Below, one piece after another: positions 1 through 6,818 of a DNA stretch of 14,768 nucleotides. The DNA lies in NCBI GenBank assembly GCA_900770265.1, contig CAAGJR010000204.1:1-14768 (forward strand). Reading direction: 5' to 3'. The position numbers and the translations under genes were made by a program. How positions within the stretch are numbered: position 1 is the first letter of the stretch; each line of letters begins with the position of its first letter. The DNA is from an uncultured Acidaminococcus sp. (GTDB lineage: Bacteria; Bacillota; Negativicutes; Acidaminococcales; Acidaminococcaceae). The notes below the pieces were generated by a model. The model was not told the origin of the DNA. It did not search any database and saw nothing but the letters and a program-made list of their open reading frames with translations.

Positions 1-581
1 AAGGCCATGTCCAGTTTCAGCAGGTCCGCATCCACCTCGTTCAGGATGTTCAGGGACGAGTAACCGCTGCCGAAATCGTCCATCCACACTTCGTAGCCGC
101 TTTTGCGCAGCTTGTCCAGCACGTCGTGGACCCGGTCCCCTTCCTGGGCGATGATGCTTTCTGTGATCTCGATGCGCAGCAGGTCCCGGGGAATATCATA
201 TTTCCGGCGCAGTTCCTCGATGGTGACGAACACATCCACCGCATCGAAATCCAGCCGGGACAGGTTGAAGGATATGGGCACCGTGGAATGGCCGTGATCC
301 ATCCAGCACCGCAGGGAGCGGCAGATCAGTTCCACCAGGTACATGTCCAGTTTGTGGATCTCATGGGCTTCTTCCAGTACCGGAATGAACTTTCCCGGGG
401 GCAGCAGACCGTACACCGGGTCATTCCACCGGGCCAGGCCCTCAAAGTTGCACAAATCCCCGGTGAGGATCCGCACCACCGGCTGTACGTACAGCTCGAT
501 CCAGCCTTTTTCCAGGGCCTCGTCGAAGTGAGCCAGGATATATGTTTTTAAATCGTTTTGTTCTATATTAAGATTCGGCAA
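1..581 (-). CDS. EAL-domain cyclic-di-GMP phosphodiesterase, 3' end cut off by window edge
   Basis: This is the first 193 residues of an EAL-domain protein, expected to hydrolyse cyclic-di-GMP to pGpG in the cytoplasm. The EAL signature appears as FEGLAR (E47). It is followed by SFNLS (N106), LRIEITES (E138), MDDFGSGYSSL (D168, D169) and LLKLD (K189). All visible metal-binding and catalytic positions of the family are kept, so an active enzyme is likely. Only about 25 residues precede the domain and no GGDEF or membrane segment is seen at the N terminus; anything C-terminal lies outside the window. I chose a TTG start at 581 because AAGGTGAG sits a suitable distance upstream. A GTG at 590 is in frame but lies directly on that ribosome site. 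It appears to be its own transcription unit, separated from eno by a terminator, so there is no functional link to glycolysis. Confidence 0.85.
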   Translation of the reverse strand, partial: MPNLNIEQNDLKTYILAHFDEALEKGWIELYVQPVVRILTGDLCNFEGLARWNDPVYGLLPPGKFIPVLEEAHEIHKLDMYLVELICRSLRCWMDHGHSTVPISFNLSRLDFDAVDVFVTIEELRRKYDIPRDLLRIEITESIIAQEGDRVHDVLDKLRKSGYEVWMDDFGSGYSSLNILNEVDADLLKLDMA

Positions 582-606
582 CCAGCTCACCTTCTTTCAT
601 AAAGTA

Positions 607-615
607 ATTATATCA
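607..615 (-). promoter_or_regulatory. Extended -10 promoter for the EAL gene
   Basis: On the minus strand this reads TGATATAAT, a perfect TGn-TATAAT extended -10 box. It lies about 25 bases upstream of the predicted TTG start. No good -35 box is present, which fits an extended -10 promoter. The promoter follows directly after the eno terminator. Confidence 0.6.
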
Positions 616-647
616 TTTTAGTAATAGTAATGTGAGAAATAGATGAA

Positions 648-680
648 GAAAAAGGACCTGTTCCCGCAGGGACAGGTCCT
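648..680 (-). terminator. Rho-independent terminator of eno
   Basis: Minus-strand hairpin with 9-bp arms AGGACCTGT/ACAGGTCCT, extended by three G-C pairs after a bulge. The loop is 3 nt and a run of T (CCTTTTTCTTC) follows. It lies about 40 bases after the eno stop and closes the glycolytic operon. Confidence 0.85.
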
Positions 681-719
681 CTCCTTCGGCCAGTGACTAG
701 AGACTAGTGACTGGCGACT
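653..719 (-). repeat. Heptamer array plus GCCGAAGGA plus hairpin, copy D (after eno)
   Basis: Right after the eno stop, the minus strand carries four 7-bp units (AGTCGCC, AGTCACT, AGTCTCT, AGTCACT). These run into GGCCGAAGGA and then the terminator hairpin. The same order of parts recurs at 2245-2298, 11885-11947 and 12001-12054. I do not recognise a named family. Confidence 0.7.
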
Positions 720-720
720 C

Positions 721-2004
721 TTATTTGATGTTGTAGAACACCTTCATGCCGTTGTACTGTGCAGCAGCGCCCAGATCTTCTTCGATGCGCAGCAGCTGGT
801 TGTACTTGGCCACCCGGTCGGTCCGGCAGGGAGCCCCGGATTTGATCTGGCCGGCGTTGGTGCCCACCACCACATCGGCAATGGTGGTATCTTCCGTTTC
901 ACCGCTCCGGTGGGAGACGATGGCGGTGTAGCCGGCCCGTTTGGCCATTTCGATGGCGTCCAAGGTTTCGGTCAGAGTACCGATCTGGTTCAGTTTGATC
1001 AGGATGGCATTGGCCACACCCTGTTCAATGCCTTTCTGCAGCCGTTCCACGTTGGTAACGAACAGGTCGTCGCCTACCAGCTGGACTTTCTTGCCCAGGG
1101 CATCGGTCAGTTTCTTCCAGCCGTCCCAGTCATCTTCGGCCAGGCCGTCTTCAATGGAGACGATGGGGTATTTTTCGCACAGGGAAGCGTACCATTCCAC
1201 CATTTCGTCGGCGGTCTTGACCACGCCTTCCCCTTTCAGGTTGTACTTGCCGTCTTCGAACAGTTCGCTGGCAGCGGTATCGATGGCCAGACGGACCTGT
1301 TCACCCGGTTTGTAACCGGCTTTTTCGATGGCTTCCACGATGACCTGCAGAGCTTCTTCGTTGCTTTCCAGGTTGGGAGCGAAGCCGCCTTCATCGCCTA
1401 CAGCCGTAGCCAGGCCCTTGCCCTTCAGCACTTTCTTCAGGGCCTGGTAGATTTCGGCGTTGATGCGCAGGGCTTCGGCAAAGCTGTCGGCACCTACGGG
1501 CATGATCATGAATTCCTGGATGTCCACGTTGTTATCGGCATGGGCACCACCGTTCAGGATGTTCATCATGGGAACGGGCAGTTCCTTGGCATTCACGCCG
1601 CCCAGATACTGGTACAGAGGCAGGCCCACCGCATTGGCAGCAGCCTTGGCCACAGCCAGGGACACGCCCAGGATGGCGTTGGCACCCAGTTTGCCTTTGT
1701 TGGGGGTACCGTCCAGACGGATCATAGCCTGGTCGATTTCCACCTGACGGGTGGGATCCAGCCCGATGATCACATCGGCGATGGCTTCGTTGACGTTTTC
1801 CACAGCTTTGGAAACACCTTTGCCGCCGAAGCGGTTCTTGTCCCCGTCCCGCAGTTCCACGGCTTCGTGTACGCCGGTGGAAGCACCGGAAGGAACGGCA
1901 GCCCGGCCGACGGTACCGTCGTCCAGCAGGACGTCCACTTCAACCGTGGGGTTGCCCCGGGAATCCAGGATTTCTCTTGCGCAAACATTTTCAATGATCG
2001 GCAT
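721..2004 (-). CDS. eno: Enolase (phosphopyruvate hydratase)
   Basis: Converts 2-phosphoglycerate to phosphoenolpyruvate, the penultimate step of glycolysis, in the cytoplasm. The 427-residue length is normal. Visible active-site parts are GDEGGF (E205), metal ligands D242 (AIDTA), E285 (SIEDGL) and D312 (VGDDLF), catalytic K337 (LIKLNQIG), the SHRSGETED loop (H365, R366, S367) and K388 (QIKSGAP). I chose the ATG at 2004 rather than the in-frame GTG at 2013. GAGGTGAT, a close match to the ribosome-binding consensus, lies 2009-2016 and overlaps that GTG, while its distance to the ATG is ideal; the protein then begins MPIIENV as enolases usually do. It is the last gene of the cggR-gap-pgk/tpiA-gpmI operon but is set off by about 300 bp of repeats. 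I see no convincing private promoter, so expression by read-through is possible. Confidence 0.98.
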   Translation of the reverse strand: MPIIENVCAREILDSRGNPTVEVDVLLDDGTVGRAAVPSGASTGVHEAVELRDGDKNRFGGKGVSKAVENVNEAIADVIIGLDPTRQVEIDQAMIRLDGTPNKGKLGANAILGVSLAVAKAAANAVGLPLYQYLGGVNAKELPVPMMNILNGGAHADNNVDIQEFMIMPVGADSFAEALRINAEIYQALKKVLKGKGLATAVGDEGGFAPNLESNEEALQVIVEAIEKAGYKPGEQVRLAIDTAASELFEDGKYNLKGEGVVKTADEMVEWYASLCEKYPIVSIEDGLAEDDWDGWKKLTDALGKKVQLVGDDLFVTNVERLQKGIEQGVANAILIKLNQIGTLTETLDAIEMAKRAGYTAIVSHRSGETEDTTIADVVVGTNAGQIKSGAPCRTDRVAKYNQLLRIEEDLGAAAQYNGMKVFYNIK

Positions 2005-2008
2005 TGTA

Positions 2009-2016
2009 ATCACCTC
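2009..2016 (-). promoter_or_regulatory. Ribosome-binding site of eno that fixes the start codon
   Basis: Minus strand GAGGTGAT, with about 8 bases between the GAGG core and the ATG at 2004. It contains the alternative upstream GTG, which rules that start out. Confidence 0.75.
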
Positions 2017-2050
2017 GTATAATAAAGTAGAAACAAACGATGTAAGTGGA

Positions 2051-2078
2051 TAGTGATGAGTGGGTAGTGGTTAGTGAT
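2051..2078 (+). repeat. Degenerate heptamer array, TAGTGAT type
   Basis: Four contiguous 7-bp units on the plus strand: TAGTGAT, GAGTGGG, TAGTGGT, TAGTGAT. It matches the six-unit array at 14262-14303 in unit sequence and length. It lies in the eno upstream region and next to the two-hairpin module at 2082-2128. Confidence 0.6.
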
Positions 2079-2081
2079 TGG

Positions 2082-2128
2082 AACCCACCACCATGCTTCG
2101 CATGGTCCCCCGCCCTTGAAAAGGGCGG
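2082..2128 (-). repeat. Two-hairpin palindromic module, third divergent copy
   Basis: Read on the minus strand: a hairpin CCGCCCTT/AAGGGCGG, then GGGGACC, a hairpin with arms overlapping it (ACCATGC/GCATGGT), then GGTGGGTTC. The same order (hairpin, GGGGGACC, hairpin, GGTGG, TGGGTCC) forms one end of the elements at 8020-8135 and 10593-10767, with different arm sequences. Confidence 0.55.
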
Positions 2129-2133
2129 ATATC

Positions 2134-2170
2134 CTTGTTATCGAAGTTTGTCGTTTCTATCGATAACAAG
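2134..2170. repeat. Perfect 11-bp inverted repeat with 15-bp spacer
   Basis: CTTGTTATCGA at 2134-2144 is the exact reverse complement of TCGATAACAAG at 2160-2170. It is AT-richer than its surroundings, has no T-run after it in either direction, and lies about 130 bp upstream of the eno start. It could be a protein-binding site or a repeat remnant; the sequence does not decide. Confidence 0.55.
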
Positions 2171-2187
2171 AGTAACATCAATTGATA

Positions 2188-2227
2188 CTGCGTAGGGGCT
2201 ACCCGTCAGGGGAGCCCGTTCCCAGGT
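2188..2227 (+). repeat. GTAG-headed palindrome 1
   Basis: GTAG at 2192-2195 is followed directly by GGGCTACCC (2196-2204), loop GTCA, and GGGGAGCCC (2209-2217). The arms pair at 8 of 9 positions. The tail GTTCCCAGGTC (2218-2228) is shared with the copy at 14352-14391. Confidence 0.65.
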
Positions 2228-2244
2228 CACCCAGCGGGCCAACC

Positions 2245-2298
2245 TTTCTCAGCAATTTGCCGACCGGCAAATTGCCTCCATCGGCTCGAGACTCGTGA
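2245..2298 (-). repeat. Heptamer array plus GCCGATGGA plus palindrome, copy A (after gpmI)
   Basis: Immediately after the gpmI stop, the minus strand reads GTCACGA, GTCTCGA, then GCCGATGGA. A long palindrome (arms 2252-2261 and 2266-2275, GGCAAATTGC type) follows, then TGAGAAA. Copy B at 11885-11947 shares the heptamers, GCCGATGGA and the TGAGAAA end, with altered but still complementary arms. There is no T-run, so it is a poor terminator. Confidence 0.7.
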
Positions 2299-2301
2299 CT
2301 T

Positions 2302-3828
2302 TTATTTCACCAGCAGCGAATGGCCTGTCATGGCTTCGGGTTTCGGCAGGTCCAGCAGATCCAGCAGCGTGGGCGCGATGTCGCTCAGGCCGCCGTTTTC
2401 CACCTTCGTGCCGTCGTCCGCCCCTACCACCAGGAACGGCACCGGGTTCGTGGTATGGCTGGTCATGGGCGCATGGGTCACCGGGTCTTCCATTTCTTCC
2501 AGGTTCCCATGGTCCGCCGTGATGCACACGGCCCCACCCTTCTTCAGGATGGTGTCCACCAGACTGCCCACACATTCATCCACGGCCTCGAGAGCCGCAA
2601 TGGCTGCCTTCAGGCTGCCCGTATGCCCCACCATATCCGGGTTGGCGAAGTTCAAAATCACCAGGTCGTACAGGTCCTTGTTCAGGGCCTCCTGGAGTTT
2701 TTCCGTCACGATGTAGGCGCTCATCTCCGGCTGCAGGTCATAGGTGGCCACTTTGGGAGACGGTACCAAAATCCGATCTTCCCCGGGGAAAGGCTGTTCC
2801 CGGCCCCCGTTGAAGAAGAACGTCACATGGGCGTACTTTTCCGTTTCGGCAATGTGCAGCTGGTGCAGGCCCGCCTTGGACACCACTTCCGCCAGGGTAT
2901 CGTTGATCTCTTCCGGAGGGAAGGCCACGTCCGCCTGGATGGTCTTTTCGTATTCCGTCATGCAGACGAAATGCACCGGCAGGGCACTGGCCGGCCGTTC
3001 GAAACCGGCAAAGTCCGTATCCGTGAACGCATGGGTCAGTTCCCGGGCCCGGTCCGGACGGAAGTTGAAAAAAATCAGGCTGTCGCCTTTTTCCACGTTT
3101 CCGTCCACCCCGTCCACCCGGAAGGGGACCACGAATTCGTCGGTCTGTCCGGCTTCATAGGCAGCAGCCAGCCCGGCTTCCGGGGAGGCAGCACTCAGGC
3201 TTTCGCCCCCGGTCATCACGTCGAAAGCCTTCTGGATCCGTTCCCACCGTTTGTCCCGGTCCATGGCATAGTACCGGCCGGAAACGGTGGCAATTTTGCC
3301 TGTGCCCAGTTCCTGGCAGGCTTTTTCCACCTGCTGCAGATAGGGCAGTGCACTCTTGGGCGGCGTATCCCGTCCGTCCAGGAACGCATGCACATATACA
3401 TCCTTCAGGCCCAGTTTCTTTGCCATGGCCAAAAGGCCCAGCAGATGGTCGATGTGGCTGTGCACACCGCCGTCGCTCAAAAGCCCCAGCAGATGGAGTT
3501 TCTTTCCCCCATCCCGGGCCTGTTCCATGGCTTTCTTCAGGGCCGGATTCGTTTCCAGGCTGCCATCCTTCACCGCCCGGGTGATCCGGGTCAGGCTCTG
3601 GTAGATGATGCGGCCGGAACCGATGGACAGATGGCCCACTTCCGAGTTGCCCATCTGCCCGTCCGGCAGGCCCACCGCTTCACCGCTGCACTGCAGCTGG
3701 GCGTGGGGATACCGGTTGAAGTAATAGTCCAGATGCGGAGTCCGGGCACGGGTCACCGCATTGGTGGGCGAAGCGGGGGCAATGCCCCACCCGTCCAAAA
3801 TCATCAAGACTACAGGTTTCTTTTTCAT
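2302..3828 (-). CDS. gpmI: 2,3-bisphosphoglycerate-independent phosphoglycerate mutase
   Basis: Interconverts 3- and 2-phosphoglycerate, between the Pgk and enolase steps. It belongs to the alkaline-phosphatase-like, Mn-dependent family and its 508 residues are the normal length. Visible parts are D12 (LDGWG), the phosphorylated serine S62 in MGNSEVGHL, H123 (VHSH), D154 (GRDTPP), R260 (NFRPDRAREL), K331 (TEKYAH), D398 and H402 (NPDMVGHTG), D439 and H440 (TADHGN) and H458 (SHTTN). All metal ligands and substrate residues are present. The start is 9 bp after the pgk-tpiA stop, and its ribosome site GAGGCGGA overlaps that stop, which suggests translational coupling. The stop is followed at once by repeat copy A. 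Minus-strand neighbours are all glycolytic. Confidence 0.98.
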   Translation of the reverse strand: MKKKPVVLMILDGWGIAPASPTNAVTRARTPHLDYYFNRYPHAQLQCSGEAVGLPDGQMGNSEVGHLSIGSGRIIYQSLTRITRAVKDGSLETNPALKKAMEQARDGGKKLHLLGLLSDGGVHSHIDHLLGLLAMAKKLGLKDVYVHAFLDGRDTPPKSALPYLQQVEKACQELGTGKIATVSGRYYAMDRDKRWERIQKAFDVMTGGESLSAASPEAGLAAAYEAGQTDEFVVPFRVDGVDGNVEKGDSLIFFNFRPDRARELTHAFTDTDFAGFERPASALPVHFVCMTEYEKTIQADVAFPPEEINDTLAEVVSKAGLHQLHIAETEKYAHVTFFFNGGREQPFPGEDRILVPSPKVATYDLQPEMSAYIVTEKLQEALNKDLYDLVILNFANPDMVGHTGSLKAAIAALEAVDECVGSLVDTILKKGGAVCITADHGNLEEMEDPVTHAPMTSHTTNPVPFLVVGADDGTKVENGGLSDIAPTLLDLLDLPKPEAMTGHSLLVK

Positions 3829-3837
3829 CAGTCCGCC

Positions 3838-5763
3838 TCAGAACGTGTTGGCAATGGCGCTGAATTCGCTGGCGTCCAGGCTGGCACCGCCCACCAGTAC
3901 GCCGTCGATGCCGTCCACATGGAAGTCATGGGCGTTCTTGCTGGTCACGCTGCCGCCGTACAGGATGCGTACCCGGCGGGCCGCTTCCTTGCCGAACTTG
4001 GCTTCCACAGCCTTGCGGATCACATCAGCCGCTGCCACGGCATCGGCTACTTCCGCGCTCTTGCCGGCACCGATGGCCCAGATGGGTTCATAGGCAACCA
4101 GCAGGTGTTCGATTTCCTTGTCGGTCAGTACATCCAGCACCGGCTGCAGCTGGCTCAGGATCTTATCCTTCGTGGCGCCCTTTTCGTGTTCTTCGGCGTT
4201 CTCGCCCACGCACAGCACCGGATCCAGTTCACTGCGGAACGCAGCCTGGACTTTCTTCACCACGATGTCATTGGTGTCGCCAAAGATCTGACGCCGTTCG
4301 CTGTGGCCCACGATGACGTACCGGGACCCGATTTCCGCGATCATAGGACCGGAAACAGCGCCGGTGTAGGCACCTTCGTCCTCATAGAACAGGTCCTGGG
4401 CACCGTAGCCGATACCGTCTTCATCCACCATGGCAGCTACGCTTTCCAGAGCGGTGAACGGCGGGAACAGCACGATTTCCGCCTGGGCCATTTCCGTGTT
4501 GTGGGCAATCTGGTGAGCCAGTTCCATGGCTTCTTCCACGGTCTTGTGGCATTTCCAGTTGCCGGCCACGATGGGGGTCCGCAGGTCATCCAGGGCAGCC
4601 ACGCCGGGCAGCACCTTGCCTTCCAGGTATTCCAGGGAAGCACCGCCGCCGGTGGAAACGTGGCTCATCTTGTCGCCCAGGCCCATTTGTTTCACAGCCG
4701 CTGCGCTGTCGCCGCCGCCTACGATGGTGACGCCGTCAGAAGCAGCCATGGCTTCGGCCACCTTGCGGGTGCCTGCTGCGTAGTTGGGCATTTCGAACAC
4801 GCCCATGGGCCCGTTCCACACGATGGTCTTCATACCGGTCAGGGTTTCCGCATACAGGTCAGCGGTCTTGGGACCGATATCCAGAGCCATGTATTCCGGA
4901 TTCAGATGATCCAGGTCTTCGGCTTCATGATCCGCATCGTTGTCGAACTTGGCAGCCATGACCAGGTCGACGGGCAGCAGCATCTTCGTCTTGTTTTCAG
5001 CCGCTTCCGCCAGCAGGTCCTTGGCGATGCCGATGCTTTCCTGTTCCACCAGGGATTTGCCCAGGTTGTAGCCCTTGGCCACCAGGAACGTGTTGGCCAT
5101 GCCACCACCGATCAGGATCACGTCGGCTTTCTTGATCAGGCTGCGGATGACAGCGATCTTGTCGGCCACTTTGGCGCCGCCGATGATGGCAGCGAACGGA
5201 CGGGCCGGGTTATCCACAGCATTGCCCAGGTAGGCGATTTCCTTTTCCAGCAGGAAACCAGCCACGGCGGGCAGATAATGGGTCACGCCTTCCACGGAGG
5301 CATGGGCCCGGTGGGAGACACCGAAACCGTCGTTGACGTACACATCCGCCAGGGAAGCCAGTTCCTGGGAGAATTTCGGATCGTTCTTTTCTTCTTCCGG
5401 ATGGAACCGCAGGTTCTCCAGCATAAGGATGTCGCCGTTGCGCAGGGTTTCTGCCGCTTCCTTGGCTTCCTTACCCACGCAGTCCGGGCAGAACTGCACC
5501 GGACGATGGATCAGCTTGCTCAAAGCTTCGGCCACCGGTTTCAGGCTGTACTTGGCATTGACCTTGCCTTTGGGACGGCCCAGGTGTGCCATCAGAATGA
5601 CGGCAGCACCCTGGTCCAGCAGGTAATGAAGGGTGGGCAGGGAGGCTTCAATACGAGTAGAATCCGTGATTTCCCCCTTGTCGTTCATGGGTACGTTATA
5701 GTCCACACGGACCAGCACCCGTTTCCCTGTCAGTGAAATATCTTTGATGGTCTTCTTATCCAT
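3838..5763 (-). CDS. pgk-tpiA: Fused phosphoglycerate kinase / triose-phosphate isomerase
   Basis: One uninterrupted 641-residue frame encodes two glycolytic enzymes. Residues 1 to about 392 are a full phosphoglycerate kinase: RVDYNVP (19-25), R37, HLGRPKG (60-66), R119, R152, GGAKV (195-199), GGGDSA (349-354), TGGGASLE (371-378). It ends in the usual LEGKVLPGVAAL. Residues about 396-641 are a full triose-phosphate isomerase: AGNWK (N402, K404), VGHSERR (H487), AYEPIWAIG (E559), LYGGSV (602-606), VGGASL. The junction LDDLRTPIVAGNWK has only about 5 residues of linker, no in-frame Met and no ribosome site, so separate TpiA synthesis from this gene is unlikely. I chose the ATG at 5763 because MDKKTIKDI matches the family start. 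An in-frame GTG at 5775 abuts the ribosome site AAAGGTGG and would add four residues. Such fusions are known in Thermotoga. The isomerase flexible loop reads GAGK where GTGK is usual. Confidence 0.96.
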   Translation of the reverse strand: MDKKTIKDISLTGKRVLVRVDYNVPMNDKGEITDSTRIEASLPTLHYLLDQGAAVILMAHLGRPKGKVNAKYSLKPVAEALSKLIHRPVQFCPDCVGKEAKEAAETLRNGDILMLENLRFHPEEEKNDPKFSQELASLADVYVNDGFGVSHRAHASVEGVTHYLPAVAGFLLEKEIAYLGNAVDNPARPFAAIIGGAKVADKIAVIRSLIKKADVILIGGGMANTFLVAKGYNLGKSLVEQESIGIAKDLLAEAAENKTKMLLPVDLVMAAKFDNDADHEAEDLDHLNPEYMALDIGPKTADLYAETLTGMKTIVWNGPMGVFEMPNYAAGTRKVAEAMAASDGVTIVGGGDSAAAVKQMGLGDKMSHVSTGGGASLEYLEGKVLPGVAALDDLRTPIVAGNWKCHKTVEEAMELAHQIAHNTEMAQAEIVLFPPFTALESVAAMVDEDGIGYGAQDLFYEDEGAYTGAVSGPMIAEIGSRYVIVGHSERRQIFGDTNDIVVKKVQAAFRSELDPVLCVGENAEEHEKGATKDKILSQLQPVLDVLTDKEIEHLLVAYEPIWAIGAGKSAEVADAVAAADVIRKAVEAKFGKEAARRVRILYGGSVTSKNAHDFHVDGIDGVLVGGASLDASEFSAIANTF

Positions 5764-5790
5764 AATAACCCACACCCACCTTTCTCTTGA

Positions 5791-6795
5791 TTAGAGGCCT
5801 TTAGAGGCCACGAATACGGCCATGTCCACCATCCGGTTGGAATAGCCCCATTCGTTATCGTACCAGGAAACCACTTTGGCCATACGAGGACCTACCATCA
5901 TGGTGGACAGGCCATCCACGATGGAGCTCAGCGGGCAGCCGCTGTAGTCGCAGGAAACCAGAGGCAGTTCGTTGTAGCCCAGGATGCCCTTCATGGTGGT
6001 TTCGGAAGCTACGCGCATGGCTTCGTTGATTTCGTCCTTCGTGGTGTCTTTCTTCAGGTTCACCACCAGGTCGGTCAGGGACACATCCGGAGTCGGGACA
6101 CGGATGGCCATGCCCTTCAGTTTGCCCTGCAGTTCCGGCAGCACCAGGCCGATGGCTTTGGCAGCCCCGGTGGTGGTGGGGATGATGGAGCAGGCGCCGG
6201 CGCGGGCACGCCGCAGGTCTTTATGGGCAGCGTCCAGGATCTTCTGGTCGTTGGTATAGGAATGGACGGTGGTCATCATGCCGTCAACAATGCCGAAGTT
6301 GTCCTGCAGCACCTTGGTGAACGGAGCCAGGCAGTTGGTGGTGCAGGAAGCGTTGGAGATGATGTTGTGATGTTTGGGATCATATTTGTCATCGTTCACG
6401 CCCATGACCATGGTGATATCTTCGCCTTTGGCCGGAGCCGCAATGATCACTTTCTTGGCGCCGTTGTCCAGATGGGGTTGTACGGTTTCGCGGGTCTTGA
6501 ATTTACCGGTGGTTTCCAGGACCACGTCTACGCCCATGTCGCCCCAGGGAATTTCAGCCGGGCTGTTGAAGCGGGTGAATTTGATGGCCTTGTCGCCCAC
6601 ATGCATGATGTCGCCATCCACGGAGATGTCTTCGTCAAAGGTCCCATGGATGGAATCATACTTCAGCAGATGGGCATAGGTATCGATGCCGGAACGGGCA
6701 TTGACTGCTACGACTTCCACTTCCGGGTTCTTCACCGCAATCCGCAGAACGCAGCGACCAATACGACCAAAACCATTGATACCGATTTTTACCAT
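5791..6795 (-). CDS. gap: Glyceraldehyde-3-phosphate dehydrogenase, likely NADP-capable
   Basis: Oxidises and phosphorylates glyceraldehyde-3-phosphate to 1,3-bisphosphoglycerate in the cytoplasm. The 334-residue length is normal. Visible parts are the Rossmann motif NGFGRIGR (7-14), catalytic C151 in SNASCTTNCLAP, H178 in TTVHSYTND, and the C-terminal WYDNEWGYSNR. At the end of the second strand the protein reads AVNARSG. In NAD-specific bacterial enzymes such as that of Geobacillus an Asp follows VN; here it is Ala then Arg. The second cofactor determinant, Leu-Pro before HKDLRRAR, is Ala-Ala (LDAAHKDL). Both changes go toward accepting NADP(H). The start at 6795 lies 10 bases from a perfect AGGAGG; an upstream ATG at 6804 is only 1 base from it. 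It is the second gene of the operon, 23 bp after cggR. Confidence 0.97.
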   Translation of the reverse strand: MVKIGINGFGRIGRCVLRIAVKNPEVEVVAVNARSGIDTYAHLLKYDSIHGTFDEDISVDGDIMHVGDKAIKFTRFNSPAEIPWGDMGVDVVLETTGKFKTRETVQPHLDNGAKKVIIAAPAKGEDITMVMGVNDDKYDPKHHNIISNASCTTNCLAPFTKVLQDNFGIVDGMMTTVHSYTNDQKILDAAHKDLRRARAGACSIIPTTTGAAKAIGLVLPELQGKLKGMAIRVPTPDVSLTDLVVNLKKDTTKDEINEAMRVASETTMKGILGYNELPLVSCDYSGCPLSSIVDGLSTMMVGPRMAKVVSWYDNEWGYSNRMVDMAVFVASKGL

Positions 6796-6805
6796 TTTTA
6801 CCATT

Positions 6806-6811
6806 CCTCCT
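6806..6811 (-). promoter_or_regulatory. Ribosome-binding site of gap deciding between two ATGs
   Basis: Minus strand AGGAGG. The sequence ATGGTAAAA is duplicated after it, giving ATGs at 6804 (1-base spacing, unusable) and 6795 (10-base spacing). The second gives the usual MVKIGINGFGR start. Confidence 0.75.
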
Positions 6812-6818
6812 AAAAATT

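Noticed and set aside
910..2022. 370-codon plus-strand frame opposite eno
   Set aside because: Antisense shadow of enolase without any family feature.
2017..2040. Private promoter for eno (TATTAT near 2020-2025)
   Set aside because: No acceptable -35 at the right distance, and the start point would leave a very short leader.
2320..5736. 1138-codon open frame on the plus strand opposite gpmI and pgk-tpiA
   Set aside because: It is the antisense shadow of two clear enzymes, has no domain motifs, and is long only because the sense codon use rarely creates antisense stops.
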